Part shown: in pieces, positions 43,620 to 55,500 of the stretch
Layout: every line of letters begins with the position of its first letter
Numbering within the stretch: position 1 is the stretch's first letter
NCBI GenBank assembly: GCA_051294375.1
Contig: CM119271.1
Coordinates: 16,558,681-16,622,680, forward strand
From: Paraspadella gotoi
Taxonomy: Eukaryota > Chaetognatha
DNA length: 64,000 nt
Direction: 5' to 3'
Translations under genes and position numbers: made by a program
The notes under the pieces: model-generated
The model's database searches: none
Seen by the model: only the letters and a program-made list of their open reading frames with translations
Told to the model about the DNA's origin: nothing

Positions 43620-43990
43620 CAATCAATAATACATTATGAAAAGAATTACAGCATTTAGCAAGTAGCGTTTGTGGAACAATCTGTTTTGCCCGAGGCGTCA
43701 ACTCTGTCATGCTTGCCTCGAGGGTTGCAAGCAAAACCGGAACACGGGATACGACATTGTCAATCGGCGATCTCACCGAATTGCTAATTATGGCAGCGAA
43801 GGGAGGGCTCGTGTATTGCGACCGGCGCTAAGCTAAGCTGCTCCATATGAAATTCGATTATGTCATGTCCAAGATTAAAGTCAAAATATCTTGCGTCATC
43901 ATCGGCGATGGCTCTCTTCAATTTCAACGTCACTTCGTCATTGTCAATTCCGATCAAAGCTGATGAGCAGATCCCGACTCTATAATTCAC
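43620..43990 (-). pseudogene. Frame-broken coding fragment, unknown protein
   Basis: Minus frame 43990-43784 reads ALIGIDNDEVTLKLKRAIAD, DDARYFDFNLGHDIIEFHME, QLSLAP. A second frame takes over with TSPPFAAIISNSVRSPIDNV and VSRVPVLLATLEASMTELTP, RAKQIVPQTLLA to about 43640. The overlap of the two frames, near a CTTAGCTTAG duplication, points to an indel. Both halves have convincing protein composition. I do not recognise the family. Confidence 0.4.
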
Positions 43991-44520
43991 TCTGTCGGTC
44001 CGTCGGTCCGCCTCCTGAACTTTGTCAGAACATCGAATTATGATAAATTATGCAAAAAAACGATGTCCGTTCGTCCGCAAGATGTATTAATTAATCAAAT
44101 AAATAATCAGTTAATTAATAAATTAGTCAATTAATTAATAAATAATTAATTAATTGGTCAATTAATAAATCAATTACTTATTCAATCAATCAATTTATTT
44201 AGTTATCTATTAATTACTTATTCAATCAATCAATTTATTTAGTTATCTATTAATTAATTATTCAATCAATCATTTTATTTATCAATTAATTAATTACTTA
44301 ATCAATCAATCAATCAAGTCAATCGTTATCGGCATTATTCTCGTCGTTGCCATCATCGTTTTCGTTGCTTTTGTCGTGGTCAGTGACAAAAAGACCTAAA
44401 AACAAACATTTCGGATTAAATTAATTAATTTATAAATTAAATTATTATTTTAGTTTATATAGTTTGTATTAATTAATTAATTACCGCTGATGAACGTGGG
44501 CAGATACGACATTGTGATAA
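43970..44520 (-). repeat. Composite 0.9-kb repeat, reverse copy
   Basis: Begins CCCGACTCTATAATTCACTC, has the (AATCA)n core, GTCGTGGTCAGTGACAAAAA and ends GGGCAGATACGACATTGTG. The 130-bp subrepeats are deleted. Confidence 0.75.
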
Positions 44521-44912
44521 GAGGCGCTCAAAATGGATGTCGAAATTTTAAATCAGTTTGAGATAAGAGAAAACCTGAAACTGATTTTCCAATTTTTAAC
44601 TAAAGTCGGCGCCATAATCGCTGGAAATTTAAAGTTTTTAATTATCCAGAGCGAATTTCTGTTTATACTCGCTTAAATACTGAGTCAAAGGCCTGGATGT
44701 ACGCGAACTTAAGACGATGGTAACTAGGCTACTGTGCGTAGTTTATTTCTAACTAAGAAACTAAAGAACGATCTCGAAAATAATAAAGATATATGCATAT
44801 ATTATACATATATACATATTTTGTAGTCCTTTTGTATCAGAGAAAGAGAGATAGAAGCAGTTCTTAAGAAAACTGAAAGAGAAAGTTTAGAAAGAAGATC
44901 GTGTAGGGATCC
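44521..44912. other. AT-rich intergenic
   Basis: No repeat family or gene recognised; a short GA-rich segment at 44840-44890. Confidence 0.45.
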
Positions 44913-45301
44913 CTAAAGACGGATCACTAAATCATAAAATGTAATAGATTCATCGCAGATGAAATCGGAACCAAAAATGGAATCGGATCCGCGACTCTGA
45001 TTGGATGAATCATCATCGAAACGGACCAATGAGAAGACAGGCTTCCTGCCATCGGGAAAGGAGCCCGTGTCGATGATCCGATTGTACTGTATAAATACTG
45101 GACCATTTTGTATTGATGCCATCTGTCCCAAATTCTGGACACCGTCTTTGCTTGTGACTTTCCAAGAATTAAATCCACTTTTGGTTTCATGTTAAAATCT
45201 CTGTCTACTAACTTAAATGTAGTGACAGGAGTGGATTCGACAGACCACGACTCCGAGAAGAAAAAACAAGCCTGGACCCCGCAACCACGTTTACTATTCA
45301 A
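44913..45301 (-). pseudogene. Degenerate copy B of an unknown gene segment
   Basis: Paralogue of 37840-38240. One minus frame reads CFFFSESWSVESTPVTTFKL, VDRDFNMKPKVDLIL; a second continues GQMASIQNGPVFIQYNRIID, TGSFPDGRKPVFSLVRFDDD. The switch near CAAAGACGGTG indicates a frameshift. Family not recognised. Confidence 0.42.
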
Positions 45302-45464
45302 GAAGATGGACTTTACCGGCAGCGCCAGCAGCGCCCGGAAGCTCCACTGAAAGCGAAGGCGGTAGCATTGACCGTCTCAGCGATGTGTTCTGCTCAATAT
45401 TTGTCTATATTTTCACTCTACGTCCAAACGCAAGACAAAATTGTCAACCAGCGATTAATCACTA

Positions 45465-45560
45465 TGTTTAACCAGTGGCTGCTCCAATACATGTAAATCG
45501 CTTTCAAAGGCTTAATCTGAACTGTTACTGCGGCAACAGTAATATTTTTAACATTTGCAT
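45465..45560 (+). repeat. Interspersed repeat fragment, pair with 9550-9630
   Basis: ACCAGTGGCTGCTCCAATAC ... AATCTGAACTGTTACTGCGG matches the segment near 9550. Confidence 0.6.
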
Positions 45561-45564
45561 CATT

Positions 45565-45865
45565 TTTTAACTTTTTCAGTATTATTTTTTAGCTTGTATC
45601 AATTTTTTAGCTTGCATCATTTTTTTTAGCTTTTATCATTTTTTATAGCGTTTATCATTTTTTTAACTTGTATAATTTTTTAAAATCGTATCATTTTTTC
45701 AACTTGTATCATTTTTTCAACTTGTATCTTTTTCAACTGCATATTTTTTCAACTTGCATCATTTTTTCAACTTGCATACTTTTTTTCAACTTGCATACTT
45801 TTTCAACTTGCATACTTTTTTCAACTTGCATAATTTTTTCAACTTGCAGCATTTTTTAAACTTTC
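45565..45865. repeat. ~18-bp minisatellite TTTTTTCAACTTGCATCA
   Basis: About 15 imperfect units of CAACTTGCAT plus a T-run, grading from diverged units (AGCTTGTATCAATTTTTT) at the left to near-identical ones at the right. Confidence 0.85.
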
Positions 45866-46204
45866 ACTATCTAGTTATCAAGTTCCATTAGTAAGGCAGT
45901 AAGGAAGTTGAAATGTGTATCCATTTTCTTTGTTTCATATCGATTTAAAATATTTTTTGGTTTGAATATCCATTTATCATGATTTACTGCAATATGCATT
46001 ATGCAAATTAGATTATAATACTTTTTTTAAATTTTTTTTGATAGTAAGGTCTGGCGAGATCATTATACTTTTAAGATTATGTTGCATGCGGCGAAAGGAG
46101 GCCATTCACAACGCAAGCATCAAGAAAGTAGTAAAACAGGTAATTTTGCACATTTTTATATTTTGAAAAAATATTTAAAAAATATTTTTAAAATATTTAC
46201 GTTT
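45866..46204. other. AT-rich intergenic
   Basis: No gene or repeat family recognised. Confidence 0.45.
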
Positions 46205-46925
46205 AAAAAAATCGAAAAAAACACTTGCTATTTTGTTGAAGAGCAGGTCCAAGTGAAGATCTAGTGAGTGCAGATAAAATTTTTTGAATGTTCCTTTGTC
46301 TTACAAAAGGCCTCCTGTTTTGTAAAGCCCTCTAATAGAATAGGGTGATAATATAAAGAAGATTTAATAGGACTGTTCTTTTGTTTCAGAAAAGATATAC
46401 TTAAACTAAATTTCATTGCTATTTTGTTTTAAAAACGCTCTTTTGTTTGTGGAGCCCTCTAACTGAAGGGTTCTGGGCCTAACTGAGTCTCACGTCTACA
46501 GAAACCGAAAGGGATGGAAGGTGAATAAGTATATTTCATAACTGGGGTCTATACTCTATCCGAAAATATAAAAAGGTCCAAAAAAAGGGGAGAGAGAAAG
46601 AGTCTGAGAGAGAGGAGAAGATGGACTGAACCTAAACTTGAACGCGACCCCGAATCCCCGTGAGGAGGATGAGGAGGGAGGAGGAAAAGAGAGAGAAGAG
46701 GAGCTGTAGACCCGCGACGTCTACCGGCCTTCGATTCTGGAGCCATCTGGTTTATTAAGACCAAAACAAGCAAAAAATTGCTATTTTGTGTAAAGCGATG
46801 CAAGTGAAGATCGAGTGGGTGCAGACAGAAGAGCAAATTTCTATAGAAAGTAAAGGGAAAATGCTCATAGTAGAAAAAGTAAGAGACAAACCCTCATAGT
46901 AGGTAGAAAAAGATACAAATAAAAC
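46205..46925 (+). repeat. Interspersed repeat, two partial copies around a GA-rich segment
   Basis: 46215-46480 (TTGTTGAAGAGCAGGTCCAA, TAAAGCCCTCTAATAGAATA) and 46765-46925 (AAGTGAAGATCGAGTGGGTG, AAAGGGAAAATGCTCATAGT) belong to the family seen reversed at 35750-36110. The GA-rich segment 46580-46760 has open frames in both strands without support. Confidence 0.6.
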
Positions 46926-46972
46926 GGAAAAAACGGTTACTGTTTCACTATTTCTTTATTTACTTTTTCCAG

Positions 46973-46976
<4 letters not shown>

Positions 46977-47018
<42 letters not shown>
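46977..47018. repeat. (CT)n microsatellite
   Basis: Pure TCTCTC run. Confidence 0.95.
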
Positions 47019-47022
<4 letters not shown>

Positions 47023-47084
47023 TGGACTCTTTTGAAGTCACATTTAAAACGTTTCATTTTCATCATTTGTCACAAATTGTCAAA

Positions 47085-47210
47085 ATGCACTGATGATGAA
47101 CAAAACAATTGTTCGAAAGATGTCTGCATTAATAATAAAAACAATTCGTTGTGAAAATCAAATTTTCTGTCTCTAAATCAACAACGAAAAAGAAAAGAAA
47201 AAAAATAATA
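47085..47210 (+). mobile_element. Short retroelement with hammerhead-like core and A-rich tail
   Basis: CTGATGA (47090-47096), then a stem GAACAA/TTGTTC with 5-nt loop, then GAAAG-AT-GTC (47115-47124). An extra T precedes the stem. The 3' part has AATAATAAAAACAATTCGTTG and a tail ATCAACAACGAAAAAGAAAA matching the tail of the 8460-8652 insertion. Resemblance to hammerhead ribozyme cores of Penelope-like elements and retrozymes is inference. Confidence 0.5.
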
Positions 47211-47526
47211 TTATTATTGAAAAAGTTTGTTTAATTTGTATACTGCAATTTTTCTCTAACTAACCACCGACGTTTATTTAAATAACGTTGTTTAATAAAA
47301 AGACGAAATTATTTTTACGATGCCACGATGACAATAGGAAACACTTCACATTTATTTCTGAAATTGAAAACATAACAATGCTTGATACATGTTGTCATGT
47401 ACAAATAAACAGTGTATTCAAAAATATGACATTTGTTTCTTAAAAAGGGAAAGAGAGAGAGAAACGGAGAGATAAATAAAACAATTATTAGCAACTTAAA
47501 TAATAAATAAATGCGTTTGACTTACA

Positions 47527-48475
47527 TGGTGACAATTTTACAAGCGCCGGTAGAATACGCTGTCATTTGCAAACCAGTGGTTATTTTATTGATTTTAAAA
47601 ATTAGTTGAGTAGAAAATACTAAAACTATTTATGTGTTCAATTTTATATTGATCAGTTAAGATATGCATTGACAATGAGTGGAGAAAGTTGGCTTTTAAA
47701 ATCGGGTTTCATTTTCCAACTCACTGTTTTTAAATTCTTTTTTTTTTGGATCGTTTAGCATTTTTAAAAAAAAGTATTTATTAAAATATTAACAATATTA
47801 ATATCCTCAGAAAGCCCTTAAAAATACGAAGAGAATGATTACTTACAAAAGCTCTAACATAAAAGTAAGCTGCCCAGCCTTGGTTCAATTAAGAGTATCA
47901 ACAGTGAATTATTTAAATTTTTAAATCTTTTTTCAAAATATATGACCTGTTTAAATTATTATAACATAAAATATTATTATTATATAAGTATCATGAAAGA
48001 GCCTGAGAAAAAAAGATTTAAGATAGCCAATCACAATTTGATAAAAATCATAAATTTACTCTCCAGCTATTGATTTTGAAAAAGATGTTTCGTTTTTGAG
48101 TATCCTGGGCCAGTTAAATTTTATACTACAGTATTCGTAAGTAAGTCATTCTCTTTAGATTTGAAAGGGCTTTCGGAAAATAATAATATTAATATTATTT
48201 TATTTATATTTATTTCAAATTTCTTAAGAAAACTTGCTGAAAGTAAGAGAAAAAAATTAAATATAAAAGTGAGTTTAAAAATTAGAGACGATTTTCAAAT
48301 CCATCTTCCTGCTATCATTGCTGAGGCATATCAAAGTCGATTTTGACAAAATTTGCATATATAAATAGTTTGGGTTTTTAATTTTAAATTCATATTTAAC
48401 ATTGAAAAAATTTTCATGGGTTTGTAAATGACAGCGTTTTTCTACCGGCGCTTGTAAAATTGTCACCATGTATAA
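47527..48475. mobile_element. DNA element with ~50-bp terminal inverted repeats
   Basis: CATGGTGACAATTTTACAAG opens the element (47527) and its reverse complement closes it (to ~48475); similarity continues through CGCCGGTAGAA-ACGCTGTCA. The interior is AT-rich without transposase and shares 47760-48180 (reversed) with 8290-8920. Target duplications were not resolved. Confidence 0.55.
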
Positions 48476-48659
48476 ACCGGATAGTCTAATCGGGTAATTG
48501 AAAATTGTACTGAAACTTTTTTTTCAGGGAAATGATTATCGAAATTATTCGAAAAACCCCAAAGTTTTGTAATTTTGTAGTAAAATACACTCGTTTGTGA
48601 ACTTGACTCAATATAAGATAAAACGCCGCACCCAAAGAGGCAGCCATTCTTAAAAGATA

Positions 48660-48680
48660 AGGGCAATGAAAGAGAGAGAG

Positions 48681-48730
<50 letters not shown>

Positions 48731-48830
48731 GTACTGGAAAAAGTAAATAAAGAAATAGTGAAAGAGAGAGAGAAAGAAAGAAAAAAAGAGACAGAGAGAA
48801 AGAGACAGGAGAGAGAGTCAATCAAAGCTC
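48660..48830. repeat. (GA)n microsatellite block
   Basis: GA runs at 48668-48731 and 48760-48815 with a short unique spacer. Confidence 0.9.
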
Positions 48831-49730
48831 ATCCCTTTAATTGCATCCGATAGAAGAAAAAAAAACAATGTTTAATACACGTAATTAATATTCATTTCGA
48901 TTAATTATTAGAATAGAATTCAGCTGAAAGACTTGTAAAACCCCGTTGCGCACTGTAGCGCGAGTAGGTCTCCGTAAAGATATCGTACAGTAAGGCAGAT
49001 TTAAACCGACGCGAGAAAATGAAGCGAACGCGCGAGAGTGGAAATTTGGAAAGGGGGGGGTGGGTGTTAGGTCTTGGGACTTAAGACTTGGACCTTGGTC
49101 CTCAAGACCACGCCAGTTTAAGACGAATAGGCGGCCGGTTGAGAATTTAAGCCCTTGGGGGTCCTATTTTCACAAAGCACCCAATATCATTTTTAATTCA
49201 AAATCAAGTTATTTTTTTGGGTTTAAAGATTAAGTTAAAGTTAGTAAAAGGTTTAAAGTTGGGGATTAGATTAATGATTAGGTTTAAAGGTTAGGGTTTA
49301 AGGTTAGTGATTATGATTAGAGAATAAGGTTTACAGTTTGGGTTTGGGGTTAAAGATTAGGCTCTAAAGTTAGGGTTAAAGTTTAGTATAAATTAAGAAT
49401 TACAGTTAACGATTGGGTTTAAGGTTATAAATATAGCAACTGATTAGGGTTACATCTTAAGAATAAAAAACAGAAACGGGTCGCTTTGGGAAAAGAGAAC
49501 CCCTTTTGTTAAGGCTTAAAAGTGTCAGATTCTTGGGCTTTAGAGGACCAAGGTGGTTTCAGAGTTTACAATTGTTGGGGAATTCAAGAATTTACTATTT
49601 TTTTTAATTCTGGAAACTTTTAAGTTATTGGACTTCAAAAACCGGCGAAAAAAATCTGTACAAAATAACTTCGCCCAACCTGATTGGAGTCTTGAAATAA
49701 AGTCGTACTACGGAACCGCTTTTTAAAAGA
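48831..49730 (+). repeat. Intergenic with degenerate TTAGG-like array
   Basis: 48831-49200 mixed sequence including a GGGGGGGG run. 49210-49460 holds GGTTTAAGGTT/GGATTAG units ended by CAGAAACGGGTCGCTTTGGG (49471). 49500-49730 shows nothing further. Confidence 0.6.
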
Positions 49731-49949
49731 ACAAGTTTGAGCAAACAATGTCGGATCTGCCCACGATCATGAGCGGAAATTAATTAATTAATTAATTAAT
49801 CTATTCATTCAAGTTAGTTAATTAATTAATTAGGCAATTATAAATTATTTAATTTGTTCCAAAATGTTTGTTTTTTGGTGTTTCCGTCACTAACCACGAC
49901 AAGAAAAAGGATGACGACGACGATGACAATTATGCTGTCAACGATTGAC

Positions 49950-49980
<31 letters not shown>

Positions 49981-50635
49981 ATTAATAGAAAAATAAATCG
50001 ATTTATTGAATAATTAATTGATCGATTAATTGACTTATTAATTAATTATTGATTAATTAATTGACTAATTGATTAATTAACTGATTAATTATTTGATTAA
50101 TTAATACATCTTGCATTTAAATTTAAAGGTTTTTTATTTTTTCAATTTAAACTCATTTCCACTCAGACGATTCCATCAAAACTATTTCCAGCTTATTCAC
50201 ACACTTCCCTACCCACATTCAGAATAAATTTTAAAGTCAATTGCTCCATCCATTCATGAGTATTTGGCGTTCAAATAGTGAAATAGATTTTTTAAGTTTT
50301 TCCATTTAAACTCATTTTCACTCGGACGATTCCATCGAAACTTTATATCCAGCTCATTCACACACTTCCCTACCCACACACAAAATTTCATTCCAATCCA
50401 TCCATCCAATCACGAGTAATTAGAGTATTTTGCTAACGGTGGACGGATGGACTGACGGACAGACAGACAGAGAGACAGACAGACAGACAGACGGACGGAC
50501 GGTCATCGTTTTTTTTATCATAATTTATCATAATTCGAAGTTCTGATATGATAATAATAATTTACCGACAAGATTTTGGGGTGTGACCGAATGACCGACA
50601 AAGTGAATTATAAAGTCGGAATCTGCTGATAAGCA
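49730..50635 (+). mobile_element. Composite 0.9-kb repeat, most complete copy
   Basis: Runs from AACAAGTTTGAGCAAACAAT to AGTGAATTATAAAGTCGGAA and GCAGATCCG. Order: 5' block, (TTGATTGA/AATTAATT)n core, two tandem subrepeats with ACTCATTTCCACTC, ATCACGAGTAATTAGAGTA, GACAGACAGACGG run, 3' block. No open frame, so non-autonomous. Class unknown. Confidence 0.7.
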
Positions 50636-50957
50636 GATCCGTCTAAAAATGCTCTTAGACAAACCGGAATTCTTTTTAAAAAGAAGACGCTGTACAAGTT
50701 GAAACTTTTTTTTTAATTTTATGAGATTTTTTTATATAGAAAAATATATTTAATTTATGGAATACACCGGAACGCTTTTAAAAAATACGGTACTAAAACT
50801 TTTCGAGTAATTTATGAAAAAAAAAATTTAATAAGAAAATAGTAATAAAGAATACATGAAGAATAAATTAAAATGATATGAATAACGACGACGATAAGGA
50901 TCATAATTCTTTTAACGAAATGAAAGAAAGAAGGGAGAGAGAGAGAGAGAGGGAGAG

Positions 50958-50994
<37 letters not shown>

Positions 50995-51430
50995 TTCCTG
51001 TTTCCGAATTTTGAATTCTCAGTATCGGTTTTTCGTTATTAAAAACTGTTCGTGATTCCTTGATGCCTCCTTCTCCCCATCTTTCTCCTCCTCTTCCTCC
51101 CCCTCTTCCTTTTCTTCCTCCTCCTCCTCCTCCTAATCTTCTTCCTCACCCATCATATTCGTGATTATCTTTTCCTTCCTCTTCCCTATAACCTGCCCCT
51201 CAGATTTCGGCCCTATTTTCTAAAAAGCGCCCAATTTCAGAATAAATTAGAAATTATTTTTTTTAAGAGCAGGTTTCCAACTAATATAATGGTTTAGGTT
51301 AAGGATTAATGATTTGGTTAAAAATTGAGGAATAGGATTAAAGATTAAAAATTAGGGTTTAGGCTTAAAGTTAATTAATACATTTAGGTTTATTGTATTA
51401 ATCCTTTCTTTTCGGTGTTTGAAATGTTTA
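50636..51430. other. AT-rich, (GA)n, CT-rich, degenerate array
   Basis: GA run 50930-50992. CTCCTC-rich 51060-51190. The motif TTCGGCCCTATTTTCTAAAA / AAGCGCCC (51207) followed by GGTTTAGG-type units to 51390. Confidence 0.55.
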
Positions 51431-51645
51431 AAGATTGACAAAGAGGGCAGCCGGCAGGTGTATCAGGCCAGAGAGATATAAGAGTGGCACTGGAGTTATT
51501 TCCGCCTGGATCAATCCCTGGTGCAGAATTTACCGGTTCGGTCACACTCATCACTCAGCCAGTGACGCGCCAATGACCCATCACCATCGTCCATGCCTTC
51601 ATTTGTATAAACCAAGGGGGGCCAGCTCATTTTGAGCTCTTTCTT
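51431..51645 (+). other. GC-rich repeat-like block, unknown
   Basis: Open plus frame (KSGTGVISAWINPWCRIYRF, TLH-rich end) in a compositionally distinct 200-bp island ending GGGGGGCCAGCTCATTTTGA. It could be a SINE or an exon; no promoter boxes or splice sites found. Confidence 0.25.
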
Positions 51646-51848
51646 ACTCCTTGAATTTCACTTTATAGTCACTTACCTATCACTTAAAAATTATTATTTT
51701 GACATTTCAAATTTTCTCTTAACTATCCTTTAGCTAATTATTTATTCAATAGATAATTGTTAAAAACTTCATCAACTTTAGTTTTTCAAAGCATTATATT
51801 TTTGTTGTACATTGCACAATATATCTTTATTATTATTTATCCCTGTTG

Positions 51849-51897
<49 letters not shown>

Positions 51898-52016
51898 CCA
51901 TCTCTCTCTATAATAAGTTTTACTTCTTTTTACAACTTAGTCTGTCCTCACCTTACCCTGTCCTCACATCTGACACTATCTGTCTCACAATTTTGTTTTG
52001 AAAACTTTTACCCTCT

Positions 52017-52071
<55 letters not shown>

Positions 52072-52200
52072 CACACACGCCCTTCCTATACATAAACTTC
52101 AACTCTATTTTCACAAACTGTTTAAACCGCTGAACGAAGGCCTTGAAAAAACAAGTCGAAGCATGTCGGTTTTATATAAATAATATTCGTTGCAAACCAA
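51646..52200. repeat. AT-rich DNA with (CT)n microsatellites
   Basis: CT runs at 51848-51912 and 52018-52068. Confidence 0.85.
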
Positions 52201-52437
52201 AAACTTTGTCAATCTCTATACATTTAGTTTAAAGATTAAAAATTAAGAGGAGGTGGGCGTTAAGAAGGAGAAGAGAAGGCCCGGCGGGTTAAATTAAAGT
52301 TTTTAGGTTAAGAAACAGAAATGGGGCGCTTTTGGATAAAAGTTCCCAAGGGGGCACACTTCTCCTTTGAGCCTTTTTCGGATGAGGGAATATCTTCTCA
52401 GTCTTCTTCCTCCTCCTCCTCCTCCTCCTCCTCCTCG
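52201..52437. other. 3' flank of the Pro-rich gene, (TCC)n
   Basis: Includes the dispersed motif GGGGCGCTTTTGGATAAAAG (52323) and a (TCC)n run at 52405-52435 (GGA in the gene's sense). The plus frame HFSFEPFSDEGISSQSSSSS with a good donor GCTGCAG|GTGATC (52461) overlaps the gene on the other strand and is the weaker reading. Confidence 0.35.
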
Positions 52438-52554
52438 TCAGACTTTGGCGCTTGGGCTGCAGGTGATCATCTCTCCCTTGTTGTTGTCATAGATGAGAGA
52501 GAGGCCGCGGGCGGGTGCTGGTGGCGGGTGGCGGGAAGGGATGGGTAAGGGAGG
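52438..52554 (-). CDS. Exon Z, C-terminal
   Basis: Acceptor CTCTTTTTCCGCAG|CCTCCC, 38 codons and TGA. Phase 0, matching exon Y. Confidence 0.62.
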   Translation of the reverse strand, partial: PPLPIPSRHPPPAPARGLSLIYDNNKGEMITCSPSAKV

Positions 52555-55500
52555 CTGCGGAAAAAGAGGGAGAGAAAGGACATCAGCAAAGATGGAAGTT
52601 GTTAAATTTGAAGGTTTATGTGACAGTTTAAATAAATATTTAAATGAATGAATGGATGAAAAAATAAAGAATGAAAAAAATGAATGATGGCGAGAAAAAA
52701 GCGAAGGATTAAGTTGAATAATTATTTTTAAACTAAGTAAATGAATGAGCAATAATATGAATGAATAAAATGAAGGAATAAATGAATACATGAATGAATA
52801 ATTTATAAGATAGGAAATTAATGAATGAATGAACAAGAAAGGGCTAATTATATATTTATAAATAAAAAAATCAATCAATCAATCAATCAATCATTCAATC
52901 AATCAATCCATTCCCTTACCTCCGGTACAGCTGCGTTGGAGATGGGGTTAAACGTTCCCTGCTGCAGCTGCTGTAGGGGCGGTGGCGGCGGCTGCAGCGT
53001 CGTCATCGTCGTCGTCGCCGTCGTCGTCGTTGGCGCTGAGGCGATGATGGGATTTAAGGCGTCGGCGGCGGTGGCGGAGGTTGCTGCCGCAGCGGCGGCA
53101 GCGGCGGCAGCGGCAGCGGCGGCGGGGTCTCCCTCTTTGTCGTCCTTCGGGCTGGAGTTGAGGAAAGGGTCCGTGGTGGAATGGTTTGCTGGGGGAAAGA
53201 GATTGATGATGGGGTGATGNNNNNNNNNNAGAAGATGAGTTGATGGAGTGATGAAGTGATGGGGTGATTGGAGAAGAGGAGGGATTTAGATTCGAGACAT
53301 GGATGGCTCTCTTTTCCAAATTGCCCCGTTTCTATTTCTTAATCCCTGAACCTATTATTTAGTAAATTTAAACAGTAATCTGCTACTAAACCCATAATCC
53401 TATTCTTAAATCTAATCCTTCACCCTTAACCCTAATCTATCACCCTAACTCTAATCTATCACCTTAATTCTAATCTATCACCTTAATTCTAATCTATCAC
53501 CTTAACTCTAATCTATCACCTTAATTTTAATCTATCACCTTATGGTCCACCATAACCTTAATTCTAATTTATAACCTTAACTCTAATTTATCACCTTAAT
53601 TCTAATATATCACCTTAACTCTAATCTATCACCTTAATTCTAATCTATCACCTTAACTCTAATCTATTACCTTAACTCTAATCTATCACCTTAACTCTAA
53701 TCTATCACCTTAACTCTAATCTATCACTTTAATTCTAATCTATCACCTAAACTCTAATCTATCACCTTAATTCTAATCTATCACCTTAACTCTAATCTAT
53801 CACCTTAATTTTAATCTATATAATATATAATCTATTTTAATCTAACCTTAACTCTAATACATTACCTTAATTCTAATCTATCACCTTAATTCTAAACTAT
53901 CACCTTAATTTTAATCTATCACCTTGTGGTATAATCCTTTCTTTTCGTTGTGTAATAATTATTAGAAAAGTTTGAAATGAATTTTCAACAACGATTTTAT
54001 TTTTAATAAAAAACGGACATGTTTCGGCTTAACTACAAGCCTTCATCAGCATTAAAAAAAAAGTAACTTTTTTTTTTTTTAATGCTGATGAAGGCTTGTA
54101 GTTAAGCCGAAACATGTCCGTTTTTTATTAAAAATAAAATCGTTGTTGAAAATACATTTCAAACTTTTCTAATAATCTATCACCTTAATTCTAATCTATC
54201 ACCTTAACTCTAATCTATCACCTTAATTCTAATCTATCACCTTAACTCTAATATATTACCTTAATTCTAATCTACTATCTAGGAAAAAAGTTAGAAACAT
54301 TTTTTTTTTAAAAGTTCATTTATTCAATAAAAAATATACAAAACATGGGTAAAACATTCTCAATATTTGGTATGCCCTCCCTCGGCATCGACCACTGCCT
54401 GCATTCGTCTGGGCATGCTCTCGTAAAGCTACACACACAAATGTTTTTGATTTGTTGTATCGCCGTAAAAAATTTGCAATGGTGGAACGAGGGATTCCAA
54501 GTCTATTGCTGATGAATTGTTGCGTCTTTCCCTCTTTTCTCAGAGCTACAATTGCACCTTTATGAACCAAAAAGAGGGGCTGTCTATTCGGCATAACCAA
54601 TTTAAAAAAATAAAAAAATAACTAACTCAATTTGAAATAAAAACAAATAACTCAATACCAAGAATTGTGGAAAACTAAAGGCGATTTTTTCCGCCATTTT
54701 TCACTTGAGGTAGCAATCTTATTTTGCCTCTAACTTCTATACGGTTGGATCTACGAAAAAAAGGAAGGAAGCAACTGAAAGGAAATTTAGTGTAAAATCT
54801 GAAACATCCTGATTTTTTAAAAATCGAGCAAGTTTTCGAGTAGATATCCTCAATTAAAAATGTTTCTAACTTTTTTCCTAGATAGTATCACCTTAATTCT
54901 AAACTATCACCTTAATTTTGGCTTTGAACGCCAATTACTCAAGATTGTATGGGGCGATTGACTTCAAATTTTTTATGTGGGTAGGAAAGTGTGTGATTGA
55001 GCTGGAAATCAAGTTTCGATGGAAAAATGAAAAAAAACTATTTCACTCTGGCGACTCGAGTTGACCTCAGTCAACCAGATCACCATTTGATTATGTTTTT
55101 TTTTATATTAAATGTAAACTCAAGCTGAATTAATTAAAATAAATTAATAATTAAGTATTATTATTAATTTTTTTGTAATTAATTGATTAATTATTTAATT
55201 AATTTTGTGATCGAGATTGTTGTTTTTTGATTGAGAATCGAGACAAAATGGAAAACGATTTTGACACGAATTAAAAAAATTAATTAATTAATTTTTTTCT
55301 AATTAATCATCTGATCAGCTGCTTACCGCTAATGATCGTTGGCAGATCCGGCGTTTGCTCAAACTTGTTAATATAAAGTCATGATTTTTTTAGATGGGTT
55401 GTCAACTTTCCATGGTCCTGACATACCTAGCATTCTGAGCATGGTCTCAACATCAACCAAAACCCCGTTGGAGCATTGCTTCAAAACTGTGTTGAGAATC

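Noticed and set aside
52321-52548. Plus-strand frame with a good donor at 52461
   Set aside because: It overlaps minus exon Z, which has a stronger acceptor and matching phase; the plus frame starts within a dispersed repeat motif and is mostly (TCC)n.
53430-54272. Regular 19-bp repeat resembling a CRISPR array
   Set aside because: Units are contiguous without spacers, in a eukaryotic intron; a minisatellite.
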